33,602 bases of DNA, taken from contig JACPLN010000007.1 in NCBI GenBank assembly GCA_016186485.1, positions 1-33,602 of the forward strand, read 5' to 3'. The first letter of the stretch is position 1. Every line of letters begins with the position of its first letter. The notes under the pieces were generated by a model. The model worked only from the letters and a program-made list of their open reading frames with translations. It was not told the origin of the DNA and made no database searches. Source of the stretch: Candidatus Nealsoniibacteriota bacterium (GTDB lineage Bacteria; Patescibacteriota; Minisyncoccia; Minisyncoccales; UBA6532). Positions 7,165-14,796 of this stretch are shown piece after piece. The translations under genes were made by a program, and so were the position numbers.

Positions 7165-7191
7165 TTGACAAACAAAAGAATTTATTATAGC
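7165..7191 (+). promoter_or_regulatory. Tentative promoter for the 7211 gene
   Basis: A perfect TTGACA (7165-7170) is followed after 15 bp by TATAGC (7186-7191). The spacing is short and the -10 imperfect. Other AT-rich hexamers nearby could serve instead. Confidence 0.4.
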
Positions 7192-7210
7192 TTATAAGCA
7201 GTACTTTAAA

Positions 7211-7762
7211 GTGATTAAGATGTGGAATAGGAAAATAGTAAACGTCTTGAAAGGATTTTTGCCAAGAAAGAATATCGGCGGCTACATAGACGCCGAGACC
7301 GCAAAAACCAGTTCCGTTATGGATGCCGATTTCTTAACAAATGAGTTTATGAATACGGGTTTGAACATGGTTCAAGCAGAAGAAGAAAGGGGTATGGCCC
7401 AATCAGGATTGATGGTTTTTCTTTTCAGAGACAAGTCTTCTTTGGCGAAAGAAGCATATATCGCCCATTTTAGGGGTTCGCCGGTATTCTCGCTTGTCAG
7501 GGGCGAAAAAGGCTGGGGCATTTTTGAACTAAAGCCCTTAGTCGTGAGGCCGCTGGAAGAGATAGTTTCATTAGGAGGATTGACTTGGGAAACAGCAAAA
7601 AATCTGGCCGTAATTAGACAAAAGATGGCTGGCAGGGGTGAGGCAGAACCGTACCCGGAAGCGATAGATCCTCTTTGGGAGAACCAAATTAGCCAAGTGC
7701 TAATGCCTTTTATCCAGTTAAACCCGGTTATTAAAGGTATTGATGTAAGCTACATAACCTAG
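7211..7762 (+). CDS. Hypothetical soluble protein
   Basis: The 183-residue protein has a basic N-terminus (WNRKIVNVLKGFLPRKN), no clear signal peptide and no membrane segment. A central region (GLMVFLFRDKSSLAKEAYIA) and a later helix-rich part (LTWETAKNLAVIRQKMAG) suggest a mixed alpha/beta fold. I do not recognise a family. GTG 7211 and ATG 7220 are both possible starts; neither has a good Shine-Dalgarno. A strong terminator follows the stop by a few bases. It lies between another unknown gene and the presenilin-like protease, each with its own promoter, so the neighbours say little about function. Confidence 0.55.
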   Translation: MIKMWNRKIVNVLKGFLPRKNIGGYIDAETAKTSSVMDADFLTNEFMNTGLNMVQAEEERGMAQSGLMVFLFRDKSSLAKEAYIAHFRGSPVFSLVRGEKGWGIFELKPLVVRPLEEIVSLGGLTWETAKNLAVIRQKMAGRGEAEPYPEAIDPLWENQISQVLMPFIQLNPVIKGIDVSYIT

Positions 7763-7788
7763 ACAGCAGACTTTCTGCTGTTTTTTTG
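7763..7788 (+). terminator. Strong terminator after the 7211 gene
   Basis: ACAGCAGA and TCTGCTGT pair perfectly around CTT and run into seven Ts. Confidence 0.88.
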
Positions 7789-7804
7789 CGCATAATGCAC
7801 CGAC

Positions 7805-7832
7805 TTGACAGATTGAGTTCATTGGGTAGAAT
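7805..7832 (+). promoter_or_regulatory. Promoter for the presenilin-like protease gene
   Basis: TTGACA (7805-7810), 16-bp spacer, TAGAAT (7827-7832). The predicted transcript starts near 7839, leaving a leader of only about 8-17 bases depending on the start codon. Confidence 0.7.
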
Positions 7833-7846
7833 AAAATGGAAGTTCT

Positions 7847-8713
7847 TTGACAAAAATGTCTTTTCTTTTGCCGATAGGAATGAGTATAGTGCTCGCTTGG
7901 TGTTTTGCCATTCTGATTAGCGCATCTAACCTTTCTTTGCCCCAATTGAGCATAACCCCATTCTTGGAATCCGAAAACGCAATATCAACTCCTGCGCCGT
8001 ATCTCAATGCTCTTATGGTAATCGTGTTAATGGCGATATCAGGAACCCTGTTTTTTACCTTTATGAGTCTCATAAAGAATATACTGAAGATTTTCATAAT
8101 GATAGTTTTGGGGCTGGCTAGCTTTAGCGTTACTTTTATCCATACCAGTCTTCTGCTCACGCTTTTTTTGCCAGGCTACCCTCAAGAATCCATACTTATC
8201 GCCGTTTCTATATTCGCTATGTTTGTTGTTCCCGTTGCGGCGGTAAATCAGAAAGAATTAGTGTCGCTTTCCGCTCTTTTATACATAGGCGCATCTCTCG
8301 GCGCTCGTTGGGCTGGCTCGGTGCCTTTCTGGACGGTTATCGTGTTGTTGGTCGGGGTTTCTTTCTTTGATATCATAATGGTATTTAAAGGATACTTGAG
8401 TTCTTTCCGCAATGCTCCATATAGAGGGACGGACAACGGAAAAGATAAAGCAGCAAATCCTCTTAAAGGGCTTATGCTGGATTTTGGAGGGGTAAGCATG
8501 GGTCTCGGGGATATATTCTTCTATTCTATGACAGTCGTTTTTTCCATTTTGCATTTCGGCTTTTTTAGCGCGCTGTTTGCGAGCGCCGGTATTCTAATAG
8601 GTTCCGCGATTACCCTCGCGCTTATTTCGCGCCAAAACGGAAAAGCTCTTCCCGGATTGCCAATTCCCATTTTCATGAGTTTAGGACTACTGTTTTTCAG
8701 CACCATTTTGTAG
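7847..8713 (+). CDS. Presenilin/SPP-like intramembrane aspartyl protease
   Basis: The 288-residue protein is almost wholly hydrophobic, with about eight or nine membrane segments. It carries the three hallmarks of the presenilin/signal peptide peptidase superfamily (peptidase family A22; archaeal SPP_2 type) in the right order. These are FFDIIMVFKGY with D175 (the 'YD' helix), GVSMGLGDIFFYS with D222 (the 'GLGD' helix), and ALPGLPIP near 267-274, the PAL-like segment, close to the GLP form I recall in archaeal homologues. A hydrophilic loop (about 183-207) separates the two Asp helices. Such enzymes cut transmembrane peptides inside the membrane. The Tyr of 'YD' is Phe here. TTG 7847 and ATG 7856 are alternative starts. 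It is a single-gene unit, so no substrate is suggested by neighbours. Confidence 0.8.
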   Translation: MTKMSFLLPIGMSIVLAWCFAILISASNLSLPQLSITPFLESENAISTPAPYLNALMVIVLMAISGTLFFTFMSLIKNILKIFIMIVLGLASFSVTFIHTSLLLTLFLPGYPQESILIAVSIFAMFVVPVAAVNQKELVSLSALLYIGASLGARWAGSVPFWTVIVLLVGVSFFDIIMVFKGYLSSFRNAPYRGTDNGKDKAANPLKGLMLDFGGVSMGLGDIFFYSMTVVFSILHFGFFSALFASAGILIGSAITLALISRQNGKALPGLPIPIFMSLGLLFFSTIL

Positions 8714-8729
8714 CGCCTTTATTAAAAAC

Positions 8730-8758
8730 GCAGCAATATGCTTTGCTGCTGTTTTTTT
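8730..8758 (+). terminator. Terminator after the presenilin-like gene
   Basis: GCAGCAA and TTGCTGC pair around TATGCT, followed by TG and seven Ts. The 3' arm contains TTGCTG, which is placed as the -35 of the alaS promoter. Confidence 0.85.
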
Positions 8759-8770
8759 GTCTGCTAGAAT
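8743..8770 (+). promoter_or_regulatory. Extended -10 promoter of alaS, predicted near-leaderless
   Basis: TGCTAGAAT (8762-8770) is a good extended -10. TTGCTG at 8743-8748, inside the preceding terminator, is a weak -35 at 16 bp. The transcript should start about 2-3 bases before the ATG at 8780. No Shine-Dalgarno is present. Confidence 0.55.
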
Positions 8771-8779
8771 TAAAACATC

Positions 8780-10504
8780 ATGACTTCAAATGAACTGCGG
8801 CAAAGATTTTTGGATTTTTTTGAAAAAAAAGGGCATAAAATTGTGCCATCTTCTTCGCTTGTCCCCCAAGATTCAAGCGTTCTTTTTACCAGCGCCGGCA
8901 TGCAGCAGTTTAAACCCTATTTTTTGGGCGAAAGAAGCCCTTACGGAAAGAAAGTTGCCAGTTCCCAGAAATGTTTCAGAACCTCTGATATTGATGAGGT
9001 CGGTGACGAACGACACTTAACTTTTTTTGAGATGCTGGGAAATTTTTCTTTCGGCGATTATTTCAAGCAAGAAGCAATAAACTATGCCTATGATTTTTTA
9101 AAGGAAATAGGACTGCCAATCCAATACGTAAGCGTTTTTAAAGGCGACAAACAAGTTCCTAAAGATGAAGAATCGGTTAAAATCTGGAAAAAGCTGGGGG
9201 TAAAAAAAATCAAGGGAGCTGGAAGAGAAGACAATTTCTGGGGGCCGACAGGCAAAGAGGGCCCTTGCGGGCCAACCACCGAAATTTATATTAATGATAC
9301 CGAGATTTGGAATATTGTTTTCAATGAGTATTATCAAGACGATAAGGGCAAATTAACCAAGCTGAAACAAAAAGGAGTGGATACGGGCATGGGGTTGGAG
9401 CGTCTAGCGATGGTTTCCCAAAACAAAAAAAATATATTTGAAACAGATTTGTTTTCAAAGATAACCAAAGAGATAAGCGGCCAAGACAGGGCGAAAAGAA
9501 TAATCGCAGACCACGTAAAAGGAGCGGTTTTTCTCATTGCAGACGGCATCCTGCCCTCAAACATTGAAAGAGGATATATTTTAAGGCGGATAGTCAGAAG
9601 AGCAATCAGGTTTGGGAAATTACTGGGGTTAGCTTCCGGCTTTCTTATTCCTTTGGCTCAAAAAGTCGTTGATATTTATAAAGACGTTTACCCTGAACTT
9701 TTATCAAAGCAGCCAGACATTCTGACGGTAATTCAGCAGGAAGACGAAAAGTTCGGCAAGACCCTGGAAAAGGGACTGAAGGAATTTGAAAAACTGGCTA
9801 TCAAAATAGAAAATGGCGGAACCGCAGGGATTGGAGGAAATGATACATTTATGCTTTACGAAACATATGGTTTTCCCTTTGAACTCACAAAGGAGTTGGC
9901 AAAGGAAAGAGGCATGAAAGTCAATGAGAAAGCCCACAAGGAATTTGAAGAGCGACACAAAGAAATCTCTCGCGCTGGGTTTGAAGGAAAATTCGGCGGG
10001 CATGGGCTTTTGTTGGACACCGGCGAATTAAAAGCCGCTAATCAAGAAGAGTTAAAAAAAGTAACGAGGTTGCATACCGCAACCCATCTTTTGCAAGCCG
10101 CTTTAAGGAAAGTTTTGGGAGAAGAGGTGCATCAGGCAGGATCTGACATTACCGTTGAGCGAACCCGTTTTGACTTTTCTTTTGGCAGAAAACTAACTTC
10201 AGAGGAATTAAAAAAGACAGAAGATTTAGTAAACGGGGTTATTTCCAAAGATTTTAAAGTAGAATACAAGGAAACGCCCTACGAAGAAGCAATTAGAAGC
10301 GGGGCGCTTTATTCTAAAAGAGAAAAATACCCTTCGGTGGTAAGGGTCTATTCTGTTTTTGACGAAAATACAAAAGAAGTTTTTTCAAAGGAATTATGCG
10401 GCGGACCCCATGTCCAGAGGGCGTCTGAAATCGGCCGATTCAAAATAATCAAAGAAGAATCGTCGGGAGCAGGCATCCGCCGCATAAGAGCAGTAGTAGA
10501 GTGA
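8780..10504 (+). CDS. alaS: Miniature alanyl-tRNA synthetase
   Basis: This class II synthetase charges tRNA-Ala. The catalytic domain is complete: KCFRTSDIDEVGDERHLTFF, EMLGNFSFGDYF, GPCGPTTEIY, DTGMGLERLA. The tRNA-recognition part includes GILPSNIERGYILRRIVRR. An editing domain follows with H432/H436 (HTATH) and C540/H544 (CGGPH), the metal-binding set that clears Ser- and Gly-tRNA-Ala. At 574 residues it is about 300 shorter than E. coli AlaRS (about 875). Two parts are missing. One is the ~100-residue beta-barrel segment that normally precedes the editing core and contains a 'AESGGQ' motif. The other is the whole C-terminal dimerisation/C-Ala domain. The editing motif is CGGPH instead of the usual CGGTH. 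The TGA stop and following promoter show the end is natural. Confidence 0.95.
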   Translation: MTSNELRQRFLDFFEKKGHKIVPSSSLVPQDSSVLFTSAGMQQFKPYFLGERSPYGKKVASSQKCFRTSDIDEVGDERHLTFFEMLGNFSFGDYFKQEAINYAYDFLKEIGLPIQYVSVFKGDKQVPKDEESVKIWKKLGVKKIKGAGREDNFWGPTGKEGPCGPTTEIYINDTEIWNIVFNEYYQDDKGKLTKLKQKGVDTGMGLERLAMVSQNKKNIFETDLFSKITKEISGQDRAKRIIADHVKGAVFLIADGILPSNIERGYILRRIVRRAIRFGKLLGLASGFLIPLAQKVVDIYKDVYPELLSKQPDILTVIQQEDEKFGKTLEKGLKEFEKLAIKIENGGTAGIGGNDTFMLYETYGFPFELTKELAKERGMKVNEKAHKEFEERHKEISRAGFEGKFGGHGLLLDTGELKAANQEELKKVTRLHTATHLLQAALRKVLGEEVHQAGSDITVERTRFDFSFGRKLTSEELKKTEDLVNGVISKDFKVEYKETPYEEAIRSGALYSKREKYPSVVRVYSVFDENTKEVFSKELCGGPHVQRASEIGRFKIIKEESSGAGIRRIRAVVE

Positions 10505-10516
10505 AAAAGATAATGG

Positions 10517-10525
10517 TGTTAAAAT
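10517..10525 (+). promoter_or_regulatory. Extended -10 promoter for the baseplate-J-like gene
   Basis: TGTTAAAAT, the same extended -10 as at 2914. Predicted start is about 5 bases before the ATG at 10537. No Shine-Dalgarno and no clear -35. Confidence 0.45.
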
Positions 10526-10536
10526 AAACAATAGAA

Positions 10537-11802
10537 ATGCCAAGAGAAAAATTTTTTGATATCGTTCCTCCGAGAGAAAAGAAGCGAGAAAAACCCGCTT
10601 TTGAAATAAATAATTTAAAGCCGTTTTTCGGAGCAGGAAAAATCCCTTTAAATAACAGGCGATTAATCGCTTTTGGTTTTTCTTTGGCAATCCTGTTTTT
10701 GTTTGTTTATTTTTCAATCAATACCGCGGCAAAGGTTACATTGTTTCTTGAAACCGACATTTTGAAATTTAGCACTACGGCTAGCTTGAGGGCGGATGAG
10801 AAAGAGGTAAATTCGGAAAATAGCGTTATTCCGGTCCTTGTCCTTACCAAAGACAAAACTTCAGCCGAGCAATTTTTATCAACAGGAAAGGAGTTAAAAC
10901 AGGAGAAAGCCAGGGGCAAAATTACGGTATATAACGGCTATTCAGCTTTGCCCCAGCTCCTTGTTGCAACTACCCGTTTTGTTTCGGCGGACGGAAAGCT
11001 TTTCAGGACCCCAAAGACCGTAACGATTGCAGGGGCGAAAAATGTTGGCGGCAAATTGGTTCCTGGAAACGGCGAAATTGAGGTTGTCGCGGACGAAACG
11101 GGGGAAGAATACAATATCGGGTCAACAACCTTTTCTATCCCCGGTTTTGTCGGAACCCCAAGATACACCGCCGTTTATGCAAAGTCTTTTTCGTCAATGG
11201 CCGGGGGAATGTCAAAAGAGGTTCAGGCTGTTACCCAGCAGGATTTAGACCAGGCAAGAAGCGCTCTTTTAAAAAAGATGATTGACGAAGGTTCTGCCGA
11301 ATTGCTGAACGGTTTGCCGGAAGGATTTATTCTTGCTGAAAAGACCGTTATTCTTGATAATATTGAAACATTATCCAAGGTTGCAGCCAAAGAAGAGACG
11401 CCCTCTTTCAGGCTTGAACTAAAAGGTAAGTTAAAGGCATTCGCATTAAAGCGTTCTGACCTTAATAAGTTCGTTTTTGATTTTGTCACAAGCAAGATTC
11501 CTCAGGGTAAACTCCTGAAAGAGGGAAGCATAGAAGTCAATTATTCTGCTTACGATTTTAATTTTGACCAAGGCAAGTCTAAGATTGACCTTTCGGTTTT
11601 AGCAACGATTTATTCTAAGATTGATTTTCAAAAGATAAAAGAAAAAATAGCAGGGCAGGAGTTGTTTTCCGCCCAAAGATATATTTTGGAGAATTCTCCG
11701 GAAATTTCTAAAGTAAAATTGAAAATCCAGCCATTCTGGATTCAAAGGTTGCCCAAATTTTTAAATAAGATTAATATAGAAATAAGTCTTAATCCCATAT
11801 AA
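10537..11802 (+). CDS. Baseplate J/gp47-like single-pass membrane protein
   Basis: The 421-residue protein has a charged ~40-residue cytoplasmic tail, one membrane segment (about 42-62, LIAFGFSLAILFLFVYFS) and a long extracytoplasmic part. The core GKITVYNGYSALPQLLVATT, then RFVSADGKLFRT and IEVVADETGEEYNIG, resembles the baseplate J-like segment common in proteins of CPR bacteria. In phages and contractile injection systems the J fold is a baseplate part, but no sheath, tube or spike genes lie here, so an envelope role is more likely. It sits between alaS and the ribosomal operon with its own predicted promoter and may read through into infA, 23 bases downstream. Function is not known. Confidence 0.65.
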   Translation: MPREKFFDIVPPREKKREKPAFEINNLKPFFGAGKIPLNNRRLIAFGFSLAILFLFVYFSINTAAKVTLFLETDILKFSTTASLRADEKEVNSENSVIPVLVLTKDKTSAEQFLSTGKELKQEKARGKITVYNGYSALPQLLVATTRFVSADGKLFRTPKTVTIAGAKNVGGKLVPGNGEIEVVADETGEEYNIGSTTFSIPGFVGTPRYTAVYAKSFSSMAGGMSKEVQAVTQQDLDQARSALLKKMIDEGSAELLNGLPEGFILAEKTVILDNIETLSKVAAKEETPSFRLELKGKLKAFALKRSDLNKFVFDFVTSKIPQGKLLKEGSIEVNYSAYDFNFDQGKSKIDLSVLATIYSKIDFQKIKEKIAGQELFSAQRYILENSPEISKVKLKIQPFWIQRLPKFLNKINIEISLNPI

Positions 11803-11825
11803 AGGGGGTTGACTAAATTAAACTA

Positions 11826-12044
11826 ATGGCGCAAGATAGGAAGTATCGCGTTTCGGGTAACGTTTTGGAAGCTTTGCCAAACCTTCTTTTTAAGGTGAAA
11901 TTGGATGACGGGAAAGAAGTCCTTGCTCATTTGGCTGGAAAAATGAGGATATTTAAGATTAAGATTTTAGCCGGAGACAGGGTTACCGTGGAAATGACTC
12001 CTTATGACGAAAGGAGGGGAAGAATAGTTTATAGAGGAAAATAA
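11826..12044 (+). CDS. infA: Translation initiation factor IF-1
   Basis: The 72-residue OB-fold protein matches IF-1 over its whole length: [59 protein letters not shown]-1 binds the A site of the 30S subunit during initiation. It is the first gene of the conserved infA-rpmJ-rpsM-rpsK-rpsD-rpoA-rplQ block. TTGACT lies 12 bases before the ATG, but no -10 fits between them, so the operon promoter is unresolved. The usual upstream secY/adk/map genes are absent; a baseplate-J-like gene is there instead. Confidence 0.95.
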   Translation: MAQDRKYRVSGNVLEALPNLLFKVKLDDGKEVLAHLAGKMRIFKIKILAGDRVTVEMTPYDERRGRIVYRGK

Positions 12045-12051
12045 AAACAAA

Positions 12052-12171
12052 ATGAAAGTACGGCCATCGGTAAAAACAATTTGTAAAGACTGTAAAATTG
12101 TCAGGCGCAAGGGCTACGTTTATGTAATTTGCAAAAAAAATCCAAAACATAAACAGCGCCAAGGCGCTTGA
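12052..12171 (+). CDS. rpmJ: Ribosomal protein L36 (bL36)
   Basis: A 39-residue frame between infA and rpsM starts [14 protein letters not shown] and ends KQRQGA. It carries the zinc ligands of the C+ form of L36: C11, C14, C27 and H33. It begins 7 bases after the infA stop, and its TGA ends 8 bases before the rpsM ATG. Bacterial L36 is about 37-38 residues, so the length fits. Confidence 0.95.
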   Translation: MKVRPSVKTICKDCKIVRRKGYVYVICKKNPKHKQRQGA

Positions 12172-12179
12172 TTGGATTT

Positions 12180-12569
12180 ATGCCGAGAATCGCAGGGGTT
12201 AACATACCAGAAAACAAAAGAATAGAAATAGCCTTAACCTATATTTACGGCATAGGCCGGTCTTTGAGCGCAAAAATCCTGAAAGAAGCAAACATAGATT
12301 TTAACCTCAGGGCAAGTCAATTAAACGCAGAACAAACTAATAAACTTAAAGATATTATAGAAAAGAAGCACATAGTAGAGGGGGATTTGAGAAGGGAATT
12401 AATGATGTCAATAAAAAGATTGAAAGATATAGGTTCCTGGAGAGGCGTCAGGCATATTAAAAAATTGCCGGTTAGAGGCCAAAGGACAAGGACCAATACT
12501 AGAACCGTAAGAGGAAACGTGAGAAAAACAGTGGGATCCGGCAGGAAACCGCCGGCAGAACCAACATAG
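12180..12569 (+). CDS. rpsM: Ribosomal protein S13 (uS13)
   Basis: The family start [19 protein letters not shown] fixes the ATG at 12180; an in-frame TTG at 12168 overlaps the rpmJ stop and would add four residues not found in S13. [14 protein letters not shown] is the first helix-hairpin region, and [14 protein letters not shown] near the C-terminus is the tRNA-contacting motif. At 129 residues it is close to the normal size. It sits 3 bases before rpsK, so the two are clearly co-transcribed. Confidence 0.96.
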   Translation: MPRIAGVNIPENKRIEIALTYIYGIGRSLSAKILKEANIDFNLRASQLNAEQTNKLKDIIEKKHIVEGDLRRELMMSIKRLKDIGSWRGVRHIKKLPVRGQRTRTNTRTVRGNVRKTVGSGRKPPAEPT

Positions 12570-12572
12570 TTT

Positions 12573-13022
12573 ATGGGAAAAAAGCGCATCATACAAAAAA
12601 GCCAAGAGGAGCTTATAAAGGAAAGAGAGGTTGTGGATACAAAGGTTCAGAAGGAAACTAAAACCCCTGCGTCTAAAATAACCAGGGGCCTGGTTAATAT
12701 TTCATCTTCTTATAATAATACAATTATTAGCCTTTGCGATCCTAATGGCAATATTATTTATTGGGCGTCTTCAGGAAGCGTTGGATTTAAGGGAGCAAAA
12801 AAGGCTACCCCGTTTGCGGCTTCAAAGGTTGCGGAGGCGGTTGGCCAAGCGATGAAAAAGATAGGCATCCAGGAGGTCGCCATAAAAATTAAAGGGGTGG
12901 GATCGGGAAGAGATTCTGCTTTGAGATCTTTGGCCGCGAGAGGCGTTGAAATTTCGTCAATTGAAGACGTAACTCCAATCCCTCATAACGGCTGCCGTCC
13001 TCCGAAAGTGAGACGGGTATAA
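12573..13022 (+). CDS. rpsK: Ribosomal protein S11 (uS11)
   Basis: The S11 core is clear: ISSSYNNTIISLCDPNGN, SGSVGFKGAKKATPFAA, VKIKGVGSGRDSALRSL-type motif and the C-terminal DVTPIPHNGCRPPKVRRV. The 149-residue protein has an N-terminal extension of about 20 residues (KKRIIQKSQEELIKEREVVD) compared with the usual ~129. S11 lines the platform near the E-site mRNA. It starts 3 bases after rpsM stops and ends 2 bases before the rpsD ATG. Confidence 0.96.
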   Translation: MGKKRIIQKSQEELIKEREVVDTKVQKETKTPASKITRGLVNISSSYNNTIISLCDPNGNIIYWASSGSVGFKGAKKATPFAASKVAEAVGQAMKKIGIQEVAIKIKGVGSGRDSALRSLAARGVEISSIEDVTPIPHNGCRPPKVRRV

Positions 13023-13024
13023 TT

Positions 13025-13642
13025 ATGACAACATTGGCTAAATGCAAAATAGTAAGAAGGCTCGGTGTCAATATTTTCACTAAATGCGAGAAGGTTTTTG
13101 CCAAAAAACCATATCCTCCGGGGCAAAAGAGAAAAAGAAGGAGAGGCGGCGGGATTTCTGAATTTGGCAAAGAATTGCTTGAGAAGCAGAAATTAAGGGT
13201 TCTTTACGGGTTGAGAGAGCGCCAGTTTGGAAAGTATGTTGAAGAAATCTTAGAAAAGAAAGGCAAGGTGGAAGATGCGCCTACTTTGCTGATTCAGAAA
13301 CTGGAGAACAGGCTGGACAATACGGTTTTTAGGCTTGGTTTTGCGACAACCAGAGCTCAGGCAAAACAGTTGGTTTCCCACGGGTTTGTTTTGGTTAGAG
13401 GAAAGCCTATTGATGTCCCCTCCTATCAGGTTAAAACAGGGGACGTTGTTTCTATAAAACCACACAAAATAGGGAAAGCAATATTTAAAGATATTGGCAT
13501 AAAATTAAAAAAGTATCAGCCGCCTTCCTGGCTGGAACTTGATAGAGACAAGCTAGAAGGAAAAGTCAGCGGTTCCCCGGTCTTTAGCGAAGTGGCTCCG
13601 CCAGTAGAAATTTCATCAATATTTGAGTATTACTCGCGTTAA
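13025..13642 (+). CDS. rpsD: Ribosomal protein S4 (uS4)
   Basis: The 205-residue primary 16S-binding protein shows the S4 N-terminal domain (KCKIVRRLGVNIFTKCEKV, YPPGQKRKRRRG), LREKQ-like LRERQFGKYVEEIL, and an S4 RNA-binding domain (LENRLDNTVFRLGFATTRAQ, then LVSHGFVLVRGKPIDVPSY). Length is normal. In the N-terminus the zinc-finger cysteines of some S4 proteins are reduced to two. In many bacteria S4 represses this operon by binding its mRNA; no such site was identified here. It lies directly after rpsK and 27 bases before rpoA. Confidence 0.96.
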   Translation: MTTLAKCKIVRRLGVNIFTKCEKVFAKKPYPPGQKRKRRRGGGISEFGKELLEKQKLRVLYGLRERQFGKYVEEILEKKGKVEDAPTLLIQKLENRLDNTVFRLGFATTRAQAKQLVSHGFVLVRGKPIDVPSYQVKTGDVVSIKPHKIGKAIFKDIGIKLKKYQPPSWLELDRDKLEGKVSGSPVFSEVAPPVEISSIFEYYSR

Positions 13643-13669
13643 TAATTAATTCTAATAAACTAAAAAAAT

Positions 13670-14479
13670 ATGATTTCACTGCCAACAACGCCAAAGATTA
13701 CGGAAAAAAAGGGAAACTTCGCAAAAATTGAAATTGAGGGGCTTTACCCCGGATACGGTGTTACCGTCGGCAACACCCTAAGGAGGGTTTTGCTTTCTTC
13801 TTTGCCCGGAGCCGCAGTTGTTCAGGCAAAAATTAAAGGAGTCCAGCATGAATTTTCTACGATTTCCGGGGTTTTGGAAGACGTAGTTAATATTTTGCTG
13901 AACCTAAAACAGCTTCGTTTTAAGCTCTATACCGACGAGCCCCAGATGGTTGTCCTAAAAATAAGAGGAGTTAAGGAAGTTAAAGGTTCGGATATTGAAC
14001 TGCCGGGCCAGGTGGAATTGGTAAACAAGGATGCGCATATAGCGACAATTACAGATAAGAAAAAAGAGTTAGACATGGAATTGCTTGTAGCAAAAGGCCT
14101 GGGTTATGAGCCCGTTGAGAGGCGCAAAAGAGAGAAACTGCAAATAGGGGTGATAGCCTTGGATGCGATTTTTACGCCAGTCAGGAAAGTCAGCTACAAG
14201 GTAGAAAATATGAGAGTTGGGGAGAGAACCGATTTTGACAGGCTGTCCTTGGAATTAGAAACTGACGGCACAATAAGCCCCGAAGAAGCATTCTTTAAGG
14301 CATCAGAGATTTTAGTAAAACACTTTTCTCTTTTTGAAGAAGCTTTCAAGTCGGCCCTAGAGGTTAAAAGTTTTGCGGTAGAAAAAACCCGCCAAAAGAC
14401 AAAAAAACATTTGGTCAAACAAGGAAAAATAACAGTAAAAAAGCATGAAAAAAGGAAAAAAGGGAAGAAAATTAAGTAG
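13670..14479 (+). CDS. rpoA: RNA polymerase alpha subunit lacking the C-terminal domain
   Basis: The N-terminal assembly domain is complete: FAKIEIEGLYPGYGVTVGN, TLRRVLLSSLPGAAV, HEFSTISGVLEDVVNILLNL, and the second half of the dimerisation domain ending near LVKHFSLFEEA (about residue 228). A normal alpha is about 320-330 residues, with an ~80-residue helical C-terminal domain that binds UP elements and activators. Here only about 35 residues follow, almost all basic (KTRQKTKKHLVKQGK, KKHEKRKKGKKIK). The alpha-CTD is therefore absent and replaced by a Lys-rich tail. The end is natural because rplQ starts inside it, overlapping by 35 bases. Activation through alpha-CTD contacts cannot operate. 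Confidence 0.95.
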   Translation: MISLPTTPKITEKKGNFAKIEIEGLYPGYGVTVGNTLRRVLLSSLPGAAVVQAKIKGVQHEFSTISGVLEDVVNILLNLKQLRFKLYTDEPQMVVLKIRGVKEVKGSDIELPGQVELVNKDAHIATITDKKKELDMELLVAKGLGYEPVERRKREKLQIGVIALDAIFTPVRKVSYKVENMRVGERTDFDRLSLELETDGTISPEEAFFKASEILVKHFSLFEEAFKSALEVKSFAVEKTRQKTKKHLVKQGKITVKKHEKRKKGKKIK

Positions 14480-14792
14480 GGAGAAAGACCAGCGCAAAGC
14501 TTTGCTTAAGGCACTGATCAGTGCCCTTATTTTGGCGGATAGGATAAAAACCACAGAAGCTAAGGCAAAGGAAATACGCCCTTTTGTAGAGAAGTTTATA
14601 ACCAGAGCAAAAAAAGGAGATCTGACTTCAAGAAGGTTATTGTCCAGATTTTTTCATAAAAGAGTCGTCAAAAAATTAGTTGACGAAATTGCACCGCGGT
14701 ATAAAGACAGGCGAGGCGGATATGCCAGAATTGTTAAGCTGGGACAAAGAAGATCAGACGGGGCAAGAACAGCCATAATAGAGTTTGTTTAA
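14445..14792 (+). CDS. rplQ: Ribosomal protein L17 (bL17)
   Basis: The 115-residue protein starts MKKGKKGRKLSREKDQRKAL, as L17 usually does, and continues with LISALILADRIKTTEAKAKE and ends GYARIVKLGQRRSDGA. L17 lies near the polypeptide exit tunnel. Its start overlaps the rpoA coding region by 35 bases in another frame. As a result, the Lys-rich rpoA tail and the basic L17 N-terminus are coded by the same A-rich DNA. This order, rpoA-rplQ, is standard in bacteria. Confidence 0.95.
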   Translation: MKKGKKGRKLSREKDQRKALLKALISALILADRIKTTEAKAKEIRPFVEKFITRAKKGDLTSRRLLSRFFHKRVVKKLVDEIAPRYKDRRGGYARIVKLGQRRSDGARTAIIEFV

Positions 14793-14796
14793 TAAC

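Noticed and set aside
10537-11802. Part of a phage tail or contractile injection system
   Set aside because: The J-like domain stands alone on a membrane anchor, and no sheath, tube, spike or tail genes are nearby.
12168-12182. TTG start for rpsM at 12168
   Set aside because: It overlaps the rpmJ stop, and S13 proteins begin at PRIAGVNI, which fits the ATG at 12180.
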